Counted from the stretch's first letter, positions 21,779 to 32,576 are shown. The stretch is DNA of 64,000 bases from Pseudomonas fluorescens (GCF_000730425.1 NZ_CP008896.1:2356001-2420000); one strand, 5' to 3'. Program-made: numbers and translations. The notes: generated from the sequence alone by a model not told the origin.

Positions 21779-24514
21779 TTAGTTGATTTCGCCATGGCAG
21801 TGTTTGAACTTCTTGCCCGAACCGCACCAGCACGGCTCGTTGCGACCCAGCTTCTGTTCGTTGCGCACCGGTGCCTGGGACAAGGCCACATCGACCTCTT
21901 CGCCCAACACTTGTGGCGACTCAAGGCCTGGCGCCTCGTCATGCTGGAACTGCATGCGCGCGGCAAGGGCTTCGGCTTCCTGGCGCAGGCGGGCTTCTTC
22001 TTCGATCGGGTCTTCGCGACGCACCTGAACGTGGGACAGCACACGGATCGAATCGCGCTTGATCGAATCCAGCAACTCGGAGAACAGCGTGAACGACTCG
22101 CGCTTGTACTCCTGCTTCGGGTTCTTCTGGGCGTAGCCACGCAAGTGGATACCATGGCGTAGGTGGTCCATGGTCGACAGGTGGTCTTTCCACAGGTCGT
22201 CCAGCACACGCAGCACAATTTGTTTCTCGAAGGTGCGCAGCGCTTCGGCACTGGCTTGCTCTTCTTTCTCGTTGTACGCGGCCAGCAATTCGGCCATCAG
22301 TTTTTCGCGCAGGGGTTCTTCGTACAGGTGATCGTCTTCGTCGAGCCATTGCTGGACCGGCAGATCGACACCAAAGTCGCTCTTCAACGCAGCTTCCAGA
22401 CCGGCAACATCCCACTGCTCAGGCAGCGACTGTGGCGGGATATGGGCACTGACGGTGGCGTTGAGTACGTCCTGGCGGAAGTCGGCAATGGTCTCGCCGA
22501 TATTGTCGGCGGCCAGCAACGTGTTACGCATGTGATAAATCACTTTACGCTGTTCGTTGTTGACGTCATCGAACTCCAGCAATTGCTTACGGATATCGAA
22601 GTTGCGGCCTTCAACCTTGCGCTGGGCTTTTTCGATGGCGTTGGTCACCATACGGTGCTCGATCGCTTCACCGGACTGCATCCCCAAGGCCTTCATGAAG
22701 TTCTTCACCCGATCCGAGGCGAAGATGCGCATCAGGCTGTCTTCCAGGGACAGGTAGAAACGGCTGGAACCGGCGTCACCCTGACGACCGGCACGGCCAC
22801 GCAGTTGGTTGTCGATACGACGCGATTCATGACGTTCGGACGCGATCACCTGCAAGCCACCGGATTCCAGCACAGCCTGGTGGCGCTTCTGCCAGTCAGC
22901 CTTGATCTGGGCGATCTGCTCAGGGGTCGGGTTGTCCAGGGAGGCCACTTCCACTTCCCAGTTGCCGCCCAGCAGGATGTCGGTACCACGACCGGCCATG
23001 TTGGTCGCAATGGTCAGTGCGCCCGGGCGACCGGCCTGGGCGATGATCTCGGCTTCTTTTTCGTGGAACTTGGCGTTGAGAACCTTGTGCTCGATGCCTT
23101 CCTTGTTGAGCAGGTTGGAAACGTGCTCGGAAGTCTCGATGGTCGCGGTACCCACCAGGATCGGACGGCCCTGGGCCATGCCTTCCTTGATATCGTTGAT
23201 GATCGCCGCGTATTTCTCTTCGGCGGTCAGGAACACCAGGTCGTTGTAGTCCTTGCGCGCCAGCGGCTTGTTCGGCGGGATGACCATCACCGACAGACCA
23301 TAGATCTGGTGGAATTCGAACGCTTCGGTATCCGCAGTACCGGTCATGCCGGACAGCTTGTTGTACAGGCGGAAGTAGTTCTGGAAGGTGGTCGAGGCCA
23401 ACGTCTGGCTCTCGGCCTGGATATTGAGCACTTCCTTGGCTTCGATGGCCTGGTGCAGGCCTTCGGACAAACGACGACCGGGCATGGTACGGCCGGTGTG
23501 TTCGTCGACCAGTACCACCTGGCCGTCCTGGACGATGTATTCGACGTTGCGATGGAACAGCTTGTGGGCACGCAGGCCAGCATACACGTGGGTCAACAGG
23601 CCCAGGTTGTGTGCCGAGTACAGGCTTTCACCTTCAGCCAGCAGGCCGATCTGGGTCAGCATCTCTTCGACGAACTGGTGACCGGCTTCGTTAAGCTCGA
23701 CCTGACGGGTCTTCTCGTCGATGGAGTAATGACCTTCTTTGGTCACCACACCTTCCACTTCCTCGATATGTTGCTCAAGGCGCGGGATCAACTTGTTGAT
23801 TTCGGTGTACAGGCGCGAGCTGTCCTCGGCCTGACCGGAGATGATCAGCGGGGTACGGGCTTCGTCGATGAGGATGGAGTCGACTTCGTCGATCACGGCA
23901 AAGTTGAGTTCACGCTGGAATTTTTCTTCCATGCTGAACGCCATGTTGTCGCGCAGGTAGTCGAAACCGAATTCGTTGTTGGTGCCGTAGGTGATGTCGG
24001 CAGCGTAGGCGGCGCGCTTCTCTTCAGGCGGCTGGAACGGCGTCACCACGCCGACGGTCAGGCCAAGGAACTCATACAGCGGGCGCATCCAGTTGGCGTC
24101 CCGGCGGGCCAGGTAGTCGTTCACCGTCACAACGTGCACGCCCTTGCCGGACAGTGCGTTGAGGTAGACGCCCAGGGTTGCCACCAGGGTCTTGCCTTCA
24201 CCGGTACGCATTTCGGCAATCATGCCTTCATGCAAGGTCATGCCGCCGATCAACTGGACGTCGAAGTGGCGCATGCCCATGACACGCTTACCGGCTTCGC
24301 GGGCAACCGCAAAGGCTTCGGGCAGCAGCTTGTCGAGGGATTCACCTTTGGCTATGCGGGCCTTGAACTCTTCGGTCTTGGCGCGCAACTGCTCGTCCGA
24401 CAGGGCAACCATCTGCTCTTCGAAGGCATTGACCAGCTGCACCGTCTTGAGCATGCGTTTGACTTCGCGCTCATTCTTGCTTCCAAAAAGTTTCTTTAAC
24501 AAAGGCGCAAACAT
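21779..24514 (-). CDS. secA: SecA, preprotein translocase ATPase
   Basis: 911 aa motor of the Sec translocon. It begins [21 protein letters not shown]. The Walker A segment [13 protein letters not shown], the [19 protein letters not shown] block and the [12 protein letters not shown] helicase motif are all present. A C-terminal zinc finger [14 protein letters not shown] binds SecB and lipids. An ATG 6 codons upstream was rejected in favour of the family start. Confidence 0.98.
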   Translation of the reverse strand: MFAPLLKKLFGSKNEREVKRMLKTVQLVNAFEEQMVALSDEQLRAKTEEFKARIAKGESLDKLLPEAFAVAREAGKRVMGMRHFDVQLIGGMTLHEGMIAEMRTGEGKTLVATLGVYLNALSGKGVHVVTVNDYLARRDANWMRPLYEFLGLTVGVVTPFQPPEEKRAAYAADITYGTNNEFGFDYLRDNMAFSMEEKFQRELNFAVIDEVDSILIDEARTPLIISGQAEDSSRLYTEINKLIPRLEQHIEEVEGVVTKEGHYSIDEKTRQVELNEAGHQFVEEMLTQIGLLAEGESLYSAHNLGLLTHVYAGLRAHKLFHRNVEYIVQDGQVVLVDEHTGRTMPGRRLSEGLHQAIEAKEVLNIQAESQTLASTTFQNYFRLYNKLSGMTGTADTEAFEFHQIYGLSVMVIPPNKPLARKDYNDLVFLTAEEKYAAIINDIKEGMAQGRPILVGTATIETSEHVSNLLNKEGIEHKVLNAKFHEKEAEIIAQAGRPGALTIATNMAGRGTDILLGGNWEVEVASLDNPTPEQIAQIKADWQKRHQAVLESGGLQVIASERHESRRIDNQLRGRAGRQGDAGSSRFYLSLEDSLMRIFASDRVKNFMKALGMQSGEAIEHRMVTNAIEKAQRKVEGRNFDIRKQLLEFDDVNNEQRKVIYHMRNTLLAADNIGETIADFRQDVLNATVSAHIPPQSLPEQWDVAGLEAALKSDFGVDLPVQQWLDEDDHLYEEPLREKLMAELLAAYNEKEEQASAEALRTFEKQIVLRVLDDLWKDHLSTMDHLRHGIHLRGYAQKNPKQEYKRESFTLFSELLDSIKRDSIRVLSHVQVRREDPIEEEARLRQEAEALAARMQFQHDEAPGLESPQVLGEEVDVALSQAPVRNEQKLGRNEPCWCGSGKKFKHCHGEIN

Positions 24515-24822
24515 ATCGGCAGGTTCTTCCACACATTAGGGATGAAGGGGCGCCCCGTAAGTCGCCCGAGCAGCCCTCACGGCCGCATGCGAACGAGCAT
24601 TCTACCCGGAAACGAGGGTGAGGAAAGTGGCGTTGTTCCACGATGCAGGCACAGCGTTCCGGGAGGGCTTGTTTAAAATAAGGGCTTTTTGCTGAACTTC
24701 AACCCATTCGAGCGAGAAGTTACTTATTGATTTAATGGATAAACTGCTGACAAAGCAATGGCCACGGTGCCGCACACGCTTTCTGCTACCATGGCGGCTC
24801 TGTTACCTAAGGTGTCTAGACC
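24515..24822. other. Divergent intergenic region, secA to dciA
   Basis: About 300 bp between divergent genes. It becomes AT-rich near 24670-24760, consistent with promoters for both sides. No recognisable operator, RNA or ORF was seen. Confidence 0.55.
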
Positions 24823-25278
24823 ATGGCATTTCGCCCTCTTACGGCCCGTGCTCCCGCCGTGTTGCTGCGCGAAGCCAAGCCTTTAAAAGCCATCTTTAGC
24901 CATGCGCAACGCCTGGGCCACCTGCAACGCCTGCTGGAAAGCCAACTGCAACCTGCGGCTCGCGAGCACTGCCATGTGGCGTCGTGGCGTGAAGGTACGC
25001 TGCTGCTGATCGTCACCGACGGGCATTGGGCGACGCGCCTGCGCTATCAGCAAAAACGCTTGCAGCGCCAGCTACAGGCGTTCGAGGTATTTGAGAGTTT
25101 GCTGCGCATCCAGTTCAAGGTCCAACCGCCGACCGTACAACAAGGCGCGCAGGGCCATACCCTGGACTTGTCGGTGAGTGCCGCCGAAACCATCCAGGCG
25201 ACAGCAGACGGGATTGCAGATCCGAAGCTGCGTGCGGCGCTTGAGCGGCTGGCCGCTCATGCCAAACCCAAAACGTAG
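24823..25278 (+). CDS. dciA: DciA family helicase loader (DUF721)
   Basis: 151 aa. The N-terminal two-thirds, including LREAKPLKAIFSHAQRLGHLQRLLE and WREGTLLLIVTDGHWATRLRYQQ, match the KH-like DUF721 domain of DciA. DciA loads the replicative helicase DnaB in bacteria that lack DnaC. AAGGTG precedes the ATG. In P. aeruginosa lpxC follows this gene; here a REPIN and an unrelated ATPase follow. Confidence 0.9.
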   Translation: MAFRPLTARAPAVLLREAKPLKAIFSHAQRLGHLQRLLESQLQPAAREHCHVASWREGTLLLIVTDGHWATRLRYQQKRLQRQLQAFEVFESLLRIQFKVQPPTVQQGAQGHTLDLSVSAAETIQATADGIADPKLRAALERLAAHAKPKT

Positions 25279-25366
25279 GAGCTGGCCTGCCGGCGATGGC
25301 GCCCGCCAGGACGCCACAGGCACTCAGCCATCATTGACGAGCATTGCCGGCAAGCAGGCTCCTACA
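25274..25366. repeat. REPIN, degenerate GTAGGAGC type
   Basis: GTAGGAGCTGGCCTGCCGGCGATGG faces TTGCCGGCAAGCAGGCTCCTAC. The arms carry several mismatches to the other copies. It overlaps the dciA stop codon and separates convergent genes. Confidence 0.8.
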
Positions 25367-25370
25367 AGTG

Positions 25371-26849
25371 CTACTTGCGCTTGCTACCGCCAAGCAAAGA
25401 CCCCAGCAGCCCGCGCACCAACTGACGGCCCATCTGGTTCGCCGCCTGCTGCATCGCCGACTTCAGGGCCTTGCCCGCTGTAGTTCCCAGAAACGCCCCG
25501 GCCTTGTCAGTGAAACTCGGCTCTTCAGCAGCAGGCGCAGCGCCAGCCTCCGGCCCCAACTCCTTGCGCGCCATCAACACTTCATAGGCTGACTCACGAT
25601 CAACCGGCTTGTCGTAGCGCCCCAACAGCGATGAACTGGCGATCAATGCCGCGCGCTCGGCGGCGGTCAATGGCCCGATCCGCGATTGCGGTGGCGCTAC
25701 CAGCACCCGCTGGACCACCTCGGGCGTGCCTTTTTCCTGCAGCGTGCCCACCAGCGCCTCACCGGTGCCCAACTCAGTCAACACTGCCAGGGCATCAAAC
25801 GCGGGGTTTGGTCGGAAACCATCCGCCACCGCCCGCAGGGATTTCTGTTCCTTGGTGGTGAATGCGCGCAAGCCATGCTGGATCCGCAAGCCCAGTTGCG
25901 CCAGCACGTTATCCGGTAAATCCCCCGGCGACTGGGTGACAAAATACACCCCCACCCCTTTTGAACGGATCAGCCGCACCACTTGCTCCAGGCGGTCCTG
26001 CAATGCCTTGGGCGTATCGGCGAACAGCAAATGGGCCTCGTCGAAAAACAGTGCCAGCAGCGGCTTGTCGGCATCCCCGCGCTCCGGCAACTGCTCGAAC
26101 AGTTCCGCCAGCAACCACAGCAGGAAAGTCGCATAGACCTTGGGCGACTCGTGCACCAGACGGCTGGCATCGAGCAGATGAATGCGCCCTCGCCCATCAC
26201 TGGCCGGCTGCAGAATATCTTCCAGTTGCAACGCCGGCTCGCCGAACAGGGCTTCTGCGCCCTGCTGTTCCAGCACCGCCAGGCGCCGCAGCAAAGCCTG
26301 GCTGGAGCCGGTCGTCATGAGGGCCGCGTCATCGCCCAGCAACTGCGGGTTGAACTTGAGATGATTGAGCAGCGCCTTGAGGTCCTTGAGGTCCAGCAGC
26401 AGCAAGCCCTCACGATCCGCCACTTTAAAGGCTGCATACAAGGTCGACTGCTGGCTGTCAGTCAGCTCCAGCAGGCTGCCCAGCAGCAGCGGGCCCATTT
26501 CGCTCAAGGTTGTACGAAGTGGATGACCGGACTGACCGTGGATATCCCACAACGTTACCGGATACGCCTTAGGCGCATAGTTCAGGAACGGCATGCCGGC
26601 GATACGCTCGGCCACCTTGCCCTGGGGGTTGCCTGCGGCACCGAGGCCACACAGGTCACCCTTGATATCGGCAGCGAACACTGCGACGCCAGCATCACTG
26701 AACGCCTCCGCCAGCCGCTGCAAGGTCACGGTCTTGCCGGTGCCGGTAGCGCCAGCGATCAGGCCATGGCGGTTAGCCAGGCGCATGGCCTGGGCGATAG
26801 GTTGGCCTTCGAGGTCTGCGCCAATAAGAAGTTGCGAGGAGTCAGGCAT
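25371..26849 (-). CDS. HerA-like/DUF853 ATPase (YjgR family)
   Basis: 492 aa P-loop ATPase. Walker A GATGTGKT is at 33-40, and Walker B is in LLALFFDEAHLLF with a following VTQSPGDLPDNVLAQLG sensor segment. This is the HerA/FtsK-type fold with the DUF853 C-terminal region. Its cellular role is not established. The start at MPDSSQLLIG was preferred because GGGTGA lies just upstream; an ATG 4 codons earlier (26861) is possible. The C-terminus is glycine-rich and basic (GSLLGGSKRK). Confidence 0.88.
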   Translation of the reverse strand: MPDSSQLLIGADLEGQPIAQAMRLANRHGLIAGATGTGKTVTLQRLAEAFSDAGVAVFAADIKGDLCGLGAAGNPQGKVAERIAGMPFLNYAPKAYPVTLWDIHGQSGHPLRTTLSEMGPLLLGSLLELTDSQQSTLYAAFKVADREGLLLLDLKDLKALLNHLKFNPQLLGDDAALMTTGSSQALLRRLAVLEQQGAEALFGEPALQLEDILQPASDGRGRIHLLDASRLVHESPKVYATFLLWLLAELFEQLPERGDADKPLLALFFDEAHLLFADTPKALQDRLEQVVRLIRSKGVGVYFVTQSPGDLPDNVLAQLGLRIQHGLRAFTTKEQKSLRAVADGFRPNPAFDALAVLTELGTGEALVGTLQEKGTPEVVQRVLVAPPQSRIGPLTAAERAALIASSSLLGRYDKPVDRESAYEVLMARKELGPEAGAAPAAEEPSFTDKAGAFLGTTAGKALKSAMQQAANQMGRQLVRGLLGSLLGGSKRK

Positions 26850-27046
26850 TTTGTCACCCATGGTTAATCTTTAGCGCTGCACAGTCGATACAGACAAAGC
26901 GAGAGACCCAAAAAGTCTAAAAAAGTTAGATCAGATAATTCCTACAGGAGCAGATGGAAATATCACACTTTATTTAACGCTGCCATTTGTGCGTTTCCAT
27001 AAAAGACGCGCCTCGGACATTAAGACCTTAGCGGACACGACGAGCT

Positions 27047-28936
27047 ATGAATAAAAATCTGCGCTTCAGCCACAAAATCCTGCTTGCAGCCGCCCTTATC
27101 GTCATTGCCGCATTTGCGTTGTTTACGCTGTACAACGACTACCTGCAACGTAATGCCATTCGCAACGACCTCAACAGCTATCTACATGAAATGGGCAGCG
27201 TTACCGCCAGCAATACCCAGAGCTGGTTGGCCGGGCGCATTGTCCTGGTGGAAAACGCCGCCCAGAACATCGCCATCAACCCCGAACCGACGGTAGTCGC
27301 AAGCCTGCTGGAGCAGAAAGCCCTGACGTCTTCGTTCATGGCAACCTACCTGGGGGACAGCAAAGGCGGCTTCATCATTCGCCCGGACGCAAAGATGCCC
27401 GAAGGCTTCGATCCGCGCGCGCGCCCCTGGTACAAAGGCGCCCAGACCAGCAATGGCTCGACCCTGACTGAGCCCTATATCGACGCGGCCACCGACCAGT
27501 TGATCATTTCCATTGCCACCCCCAGCAGCAAGGCCGGGCAAAGCGTCGGCGTGGTGGGCGGTGACCTGAGCCTGCAAACCCTGGTAGACAACATCGGCGC
27601 ACTGAACTTCGGTGGCATGGGCTACGCGTTCCTGGTCAGTGCCGACGGCAAGATCCTGGTCCACCCGGACAAAAGCCTGGTGATGAAGACCCTCGGCGAG
27701 GCTTACCCGAACCAGCCCATCAAGATCAATGCCGACTTCAGTGAAATCGAGGTGGAGGGCAAGACCCGCATCGTTACCTTCGCCCCGATCAAGGGCTTGC
27801 CGTCGGTGAACTGGTATATCGGTCTGTCGGTAGACAAAGACAAATCCTTCGCCATGCTCAGCGAATTCCGCACCTCGGCCATCATTGCCACGGTGATTGC
27901 CGTGGCGATCATCATCGGGTTGCTGGGTATGCTGATTCGTGTGCTGATGCAACCGCTGCATGTGATGACCCGCGCCATGGAAGACATTGCCGATGGCGAA
28001 GGCGACCTGACACGCCGCCTGACCATCCAGAACCATGACGAATTCGGCATTCTCGGCAAAGCCTTCAACCGCTTCGTGGAGCGAATTCATACGTCGATTC
28101 GCGAAGTATCCTCCGCCACCGGCCAAGTCAATGAAGTAGCGCTGCGTGTGGTCAGTGCTTCCAACTCGTCGATGGTCAACTCTGACGAACAGGCCAACCG
28201 CACCAACAGTGTCGCGGCAGCGATCAACCAATTGGGTGCCGCCGCCCAGGAAATTGCCCGTAACGCCGCCCAGGCCTCGCACCAGGCCAGCGATGCACGC
28301 CACCTGGCCGAAGATGGCCAGCAAGTGGTGGAGCGCAACATCAAGGCCATGACGCAATTGTCCGAGATGATCAGCACCTCCAGCAGCAATATCGAGGCAC
28401 TTAACAGCAAGACCGTGAATATCGGGCAGATCCTTGAAGTGATCACCAGTATTTCCCAGCAAACCAACCTTCTGGCGCTCAATGCTGCCATCGAGGCGGC
28501 ACGCGCCGGGGAAGCCGGGCGCGGGTTCGCGGTAGTGGCCGACGAAGTGCGCAACCTGGCCCATCGCACGCAAGAATCGGCACAACAGGTACAAAAGATG
28601 ATCGAGGAGCTACAAGTCGGCGCCCGAGACTCTGTCAGCACCATGAGCGAAAGCCAGCGTCATAGCCTCGACAGCGTAGAAATCGCCAACCTGGCAGGCG
28701 AACGCCTGAGCAGCGTGACCCAGCGCATTGGTGAAATCGACGGCATGAACCAATCGGTGGCCACCGCTACCGAAGAACAGACTTCGGTGGTGGAATCGAT
28801 CAACATCGATATCACCGAAATCAATACGCTCAATCAGGAAGGCGTGGAAAACCTGCAATCTACCTTGCGCGCCTGCACAGACCTGGAACAGCAGGCAGCA
28901 CGCCTGAAACAACTGGTGGGGAGCTTCCGTATCTAA
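27047..28936 (+). CDS. PctA-like amino-acid chemoreceptor (dCache methyl-accepting protein)
   Basis: 629 aa. Helices at about 9-30 and 281-303 flank a periplasmic dCache domain, followed by HAMP and a signalling domain with the hairpin tip [19 protein letters not shown]. Residues Y101, R126, W128, Y129, Y144, D146 and D173 sit where PctA of P. aeruginosa binds the amino-acid backbone, and the length equals PctA. No C-terminal CheR pentapeptide is present. L-amino acid sensing at the pole is predicted; the exact ligand range (PctA, B or C) cannot be read. Confidence 0.92.
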   Translation: MNKNLRFSHKILLAAALIVIAAFALFTLYNDYLQRNAIRNDLNSYLHEMGSVTASNTQSWLAGRIVLVENAAQNIAINPEPTVVASLLEQKALTSSFMATYLGDSKGGFIIRPDAKMPEGFDPRARPWYKGAQTSNGSTLTEPYIDAATDQLIISIATPSSKAGQSVGVVGGDLSLQTLVDNIGALNFGGMGYAFLVSADGKILVHPDKSLVMKTLGEAYPNQPIKINADFSEIEVEGKTRIVTFAPIKGLPSVNWYIGLSVDKDKSFAMLSEFRTSAIIATVIAVAIIIGLLGMLIRVLMQPLHVMTRAMEDIADGEGDLTRRLTIQNHDEFGILGKAFNRFVERIHTSIREVSSATGQVNEVALRVVSASNSSMVNSDEQANRTNSVAAAINQLGAAAQEIARNAAQASHQASDARHLAEDGQQVVERNIKAMTQLSEMISTSSSNIEALNSKTVNIGQILEVITSISQQTNLLALNAAIEAARAGEAGRGFAVVADEVRNLAHRTQESAQQVQKMIEELQVGARDSVSTMSESQRHSLDSVEIANLAGERLSSVTQRIGEIDGMNQSVATATEEQTSVVESINIDITEINTLNQEGVENLQSTLRACTDLEQQAARLKQLVGSFRI

Positions 28937-28992
28937 ACACACCGCAAACCAACTGTAGGAGCCACCTCGCTTGGGCTCGACAGCTCCTACAT

Positions 28993-29190
28993 TCAATCTG
29001 CGTTGTTTTTGCCAGAGCCGGGCTTTTCGTGCGGCTCTGACTCTTCCTGCAACTGTTCCCACAACCGGGCCGCGTCGGGAAAGTCCGTGCCGTCGTCGGC
29101 ATCCAGGGCCTCCGGGTCATAGCGACTCAAACATCCCTCGCCCAGCGTGGCAGGCGCTCGGGAAGTAGCTTTATCCAGGGGATCACTCAC
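28993..29190 (-). CDS. Small acidic conserved-type protein, 65 aa
   Basis: I do not recognise a domain. The product starts MSDPLDKATSRAPATLGEGC and is rich in Asp/Glu (LSRYDPEALDADDGTDFPD). The start is GTG, preceded by a near-perfect GAGGAGC Shine-Dalgarno (29196-29202) at 5 nt spacing, which strongly suggests it is translated. It lies between the purU terminator and the chemoreceptor gene, on the opposite strand to the latter. Confidence 0.7.
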   Translation of the reverse strand: MSDPLDKATSRAPATLGEGCLSRYDPEALDADDGTDFPDAARLWEQLQEESEPHEKPGSGKNNAD

Positions 29191-29217
29191 CGTTCGCTCC
29201 TCATGACTGGCACCAAT

Positions 29218-29256
29218 AAAAAAGGCCTGGGTGATTTAACGCCCAGGCCCTTTTTG
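29218..29256 (-). terminator. Rho-independent terminator after purU
   Basis: GGCCTGGG and CCCAGGCC form the stem, with A and T runs on both sides, so it can stop transcripts from either direction. It separates purU from the small acidic gene. Confidence 0.9.
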
Positions 29257-29276
29257 CTTCAACTAAAAACAGTCGA

Positions 29277-30125
29277 TCAGAACACTACGGTCTTGTTGCC
29301 ATGCACCAGCACGCGGTCTTCCAGGTGATAGCGCAGGCCACGGGCCAGAACCATTTTCTCGACATCACGGCCGAAGCGCACCATGTCTTCAATGCTGTCG
29401 CTGTGGCTGACGCGTACCACGTCCTGCTCAATGATGGGACCCGCGTCCAGCTCTTCGGTGACATAGTGGCAGGTTGCGCCGATCAGCTTCACCCCACGCA
29501 GGGACGCCTGGTGGTACGGCTTGGCACCGACAAACGACGGCAGGAAGCTATGGTGAATGTTGATCACCTTGCCTGCATATTCGCGGCACAGTTCCGGCGG
29601 CAGAATTTGCATGTAGCGCGCCAGAACCACGACATCCGCTTCATGCTGTTCGACCAGGCGCGAGACTTCGGTGAAGGCCGGCTGTTTATCCTGCGAGTCG
29701 ACCGGCACGTGGTAGTACGGAATGCCATGCCACTCAACCATGCTGCGCAAGTCGTCGTGGTTGGAAATCACACAGGCAATTTCACAGTCCAGCTCATCGC
29801 TGTGCCAGCGGTGCAGCAAGTCTGCCAGGCAATGGGATTCGCGGCTGGCCATCAGGACCACGCGTTTTTTCTGCTCGGTGTCAGTGATGCGCCATGTCAT
29901 CGAAAACTCTTCGGCGATAGGCGCAAATGCCTCGCGAAATGCCTCCAGGCCAAAGGGCAACGTGTCAGCACGAATTTCGTGACGCATGAAAAACCAACCA
30001 CTGAGATTGTCCGAGTGATGACTCGCTTCGGTGATCCAGCCGTTGTGGGAGGCCAGAAAGTTACTGACTTTAGCGACGATACCAACCCGATCCGGGCAGG
30101 CAATCACCAGACGAAAAGTGCGCAT
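29277..30125 (-). CDS. purU: Formyltetrahydrofolate deformylase
   Basis: 282 aa. It hydrolyses 10-formyl-THF to formate and THF, balancing one-carbon pools and feeding purine synthesis. An N-terminal ACT domain (about 3-80) begins FRLVIACPDRVGIVAKVS. The C-terminal formyltransferase domain carries the catalytic segment INIHHSFLPSFVGAKPY. The start at MRTFRL follows GGAG; an in-frame TTG three codons earlier was rejected. The P. aeruginosa equivalent is PA4314, also next to mvaT. Confidence 0.95.
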   Translation of the reverse strand: MRTFRLVIACPDRVGIVAKVSNFLASHNGWITEASHHSDNLSGWFFMRHEIRADTLPFGLEAFREAFAPIAEEFSMTWRITDTEQKKRVVLMASRESHCLADLLHRWHSDELDCEIACVISNHDDLRSMVEWHGIPYYHVPVDSQDKQPAFTEVSRLVEQHEADVVVLARYMQILPPELCREYAGKVINIHHSFLPSFVGAKPYHQASLRGVKLIGATCHYVTEELDAGPIIEQDVVRVSHSDSIEDMVRFGRDVEKMVLARGLRYHLEDRVLVHGNKTVVF

Positions 30126-30474
30126 TAGGGGCAAACTCCAGAACTTCGCAAAGGCCGCTATTCTAGCGACACCGTAGAAAAACTGCAGTATTCCTCATCG
30201 CTTATTCGCGCGATTCCTTGCGGAGTCCCTAAACAGCGTACGGCTTTTACCTGAGCACTATGTCAGTACAAGCATCTGTTACCACAATTAGCCAAGATCT
30301 AATGAAAATATCTTTAGCGGCCCGAGCGCACTAAATAGTGCGTTCCACGCCTCTGGCTACAAACATTCAAAGTAAATTACATAAAACCGAGCTTAAATGT
30401 TTACTTGGGGGAGTTGCCTGACTATTATTAGGCCACTATCCCTATCCCTCAGCGCCCCGCATAAGGTAGTCCAC
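30126..30474. promoter_or_regulatory. purU-mvaT divergent promoter region with a perfect palindrome
   Basis: A 349-bp AT-richer gap between divergent starts. A perfect 16-bp palindrome CGCACTAAATAGTGCG lies at 30327-30342, and an imperfect GCCT...AGGC hairpin lies near 30416-30435. mvaT family genes are often autoregulated through AT-rich DNA, so this is a plausible control region. Confidence 0.5.
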
Positions 30475-30849
30475 ATGTCCCTGATCAACGAATACCGTGC
30501 CACCGAAGAAGCTATCAAAGAGCTTCAAGCCCGTTTGAAGAATCTGTCCCAAGACGACAAACTGCAAACCGAGCTGGAATTCGAAGGCAAATTGCGCACC
30601 CTGATGGGTGAATACTCCAAATCCCTGCGTGACATCATTGCGCTGCTGGATCCGGAATCGAAAGTTAAAGCACCACGCGGCGCGGTAAAAGTTACCGGCA
30701 CCAAGCGCGCGCGCAAGGTCAAGCAATACAAAAACCCGCACAACGGTGAAGTGATTGAAACCAAAGGTGGCAACCACAAGACCCTGAAAGAGTGGAAAGC
30801 CAAGTGGGGCGGTGACGTGGTTGAAGGTTGGGCTACCCTGCTGGGCTAA
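30475..30849 (+). CDS. mvaT: MvaT, H-NS-like xenogeneic silencer
   Basis: 124 aa nucleoid protein that silences AT-rich, horizontally acquired DNA. The N-terminal coiled-coil oligomerisation domain (about 1-60) begins MSLINEYRATEEAIKELQ. A basic linker is followed by the DNA-binding domain, which contains YKNPHNGEVIETKGGNHKTL. Length equals P. aeruginosa MvaT. AAGGTAG precedes the ATG; the upstream in-frame ATG is not family-like. Confidence 0.96.
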   Translation: MSLINEYRATEEAIKELQARLKNLSQDDKLQTELEFEGKLRTLMGEYSKSLRDIIALLDPESKVKAPRGAVKVTGTKRARKVKQYKNPHNGEVIETKGGNHKTLKEWKAKWGGDVVEGWATLLG

Positions 30850-30884
30850 GGCTCGCCAGGTCTCGACCAGATTCGCGACACAAT

Positions 30885-30914
30885 AAAAAACGCCAGCACG
30901 CTGGCGTTTTTTAT
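30885..30914 (+). terminator. Bidirectional terminator between mvaT and sbcB
   Basis: CGCCAGC and GCTGGCG form a tight hairpin flanked by A6 and T6 runs, so it can serve both convergent genes. Confidence 0.9.
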
Positions 30915-30938
30915 TGCCCGTTTTTTATAAAACACCGA

Positions 30939-32366
30939 TTACAGACTCAGACGCTGGCGTAAATCATCTGCATAGTCCTGCCATTCATCCAAAACCTGAC
31001 GCTGAAACGATGTAGCACTAACGTCCAACTCAAGCCTGGCCTTATTGAAACTCTCAAGGGTATTGGGTGCACCGTAATCCACATCTGACAATCGTTGCTG
31101 ACAGAATAGTTTCCAGCGTTGTTGCTCTTCATCGTCCAAGGTGTACGCAAAGTTACGGGCACGATAGCGAAACAATAATTCCGGCAAACGATGATCATCA
31201 AAAGGCCATTGCTGACGTGCTAATTGCGCAGGCTCCACAGCCCGGACTTGCTCACATAAACGCCGATCCCGGTCACCAATAAAACCGTCGTAGAGCTGTT
31301 GCTCCGGGTCGGCGCTTGCGGCGAAATCTTCTTCGGCATAAATCGCCGGCAATTTATCCTGCCAAAGTTCCTGTGCGTCAGTTAGCCGCAGTGCTCGGGC
31401 CTGGATTTCACTCATATCCAGGTTCAAACGCTGCTGGTCTTGCGCACGCAACACACTCAGCGGGGCGACCACCGGGCAACGATTGATGTGCACTAACTTG
31501 AGCGGCACCGGCAACTCGCCTTCAGCCAACTCATCGCGGCGGGTGTACAGGCGCTGGCGCAGGGTTTGTGCATCCAGATCCAGCAGCCCCTGTGGGTCGA
31601 GCCCCAGGTCACAGACAATCAACGCGTTGCGATTGCGCGGATGCCACGCCAGCGGCAGAACAACCCCAAGGTAATGACGCTCGGCCGAGAAACGCCCGGA
31701 AATATGCACCATGGGCTGCAACAGGCGGATCTGATCCATGACCCGCTGTTTGCTGCGCAGTTGAAACAACCAATCGTACAGCTTGGGTTGTTTGTCCCGG
31801 ACCAGGCGTGCCAGGGCAATGGTGGCGCGCACGTCGGCCAGGGCCTCGTGAGCCTGGCCATGGTCAATCCCATTGGCCGCCGTCAAGCGCTCCAGCTTGA
31901 GGGTCACGCGCCCGTCCTGCTCGGGCCAGACGATGCCGTCGGGGCGCAGCGCATAGGCTGTGCGCAGCACATCGATCAAGTCCCAGCGGCTGTTGCCGCC
32001 CTGCCACTCACGTGCGTATGGGTCGAAGAAATTGCGATACAAACTGTAGCGCGTCATTTCATCGTCAAAACGCAAGGTGTTGTAGCCCGCGCCGCAGGTG
32101 CCGGGAGCCGCCAGCTCGGCATGCACCCGCGTCATGAAATCGGCTTCGGCCAGACCTTTTTCCGCCAGTTGGCCAGGAGTAATGCCCGTGATCATGCACG
32201 CAGCCGGATGCGGCAGGATATCGTCGCTGGGTTTGCAATAGAGGTTGACCGGCGGCCCTATCTCATTGAGGTCAAGGTCGGTGCGAATCCCGGCGACCTG
32301 CAGTGGACGGTCGCTGCGCGGGTTGATGCCGGTGGTTTCGTAGTCGTACCAGAAGATCGAGGTCAC
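30939..32366 (-). CDS. sbcB: Exodeoxyribonuclease I
   Basis: 475 aa 3'-5' single-strand DNA exonuclease acting in recombination and mismatch repair. The DEDD-type ExoI motif is FWYDYETTG near the N-terminus (D8, E10). The central GIDHGQAHEALADVRATIALA supplies later acidic residues, and the C-terminal ExoI domain is present. The start is GTG with AGGA upstream. It converges on mvaT. Confidence 0.95.
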   Translation of the reverse strand: MTSIFWYDYETTGINPRSDRPLQVAGIRTDLDLNEIGPPVNLYCKPSDDILPHPAACMITGITPGQLAEKGLAEADFMTRVHAELAAPGTCGAGYNTLRFDDEMTRYSLYRNFFDPYAREWQGGNSRWDLIDVLRTAYALRPDGIVWPEQDGRVTLKLERLTAANGIDHGQAHEALADVRATIALARLVRDKQPKLYDWLFQLRSKQRVMDQIRLLQPMVHISGRFSAERHYLGVVLPLAWHPRNRNALIVCDLGLDPQGLLDLDAQTLRQRLYTRRDELAEGELPVPLKLVHINRCPVVAPLSVLRAQDQQRLNLDMSEIQARALRLTDAQELWQDKLPAIYAEEDFAASADPEQQLYDGFIGDRDRRLCEQVRAVEPAQLARQQWPFDDHRLPELLFRYRARNFAYTLDDEEQQRWKLFCQQRLSDVDYGAPNTLESFNKARLELDVSATSFQRQVLDEWQDYADDLRQRLSL

Positions 32367-32576
32367 GGGCTATTCCTGTGCTGAAGACCGACAAAGTCTA
32401 GGCGCTGGACGCTACCCGGGGCCAGTGTCATGTGTACTGGATAAATATTCAGTGAAACCTTGGCGTATTTTCAGGTGTTACTTCCATCGACGACACTGCT
32501 AGCATCGGCCTCTCAACTTGCGGGCCAGTTGATGAAGCTGCCCATGTCCAGCCACGCTGCACTGCCAGGGAACGCA

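Noticed and set aside
22163..24499. 778-codon frame antisense to secA
   Set aside because: A shadow of secA codon bias; the product is His/Val/Gln-rich without any motif.
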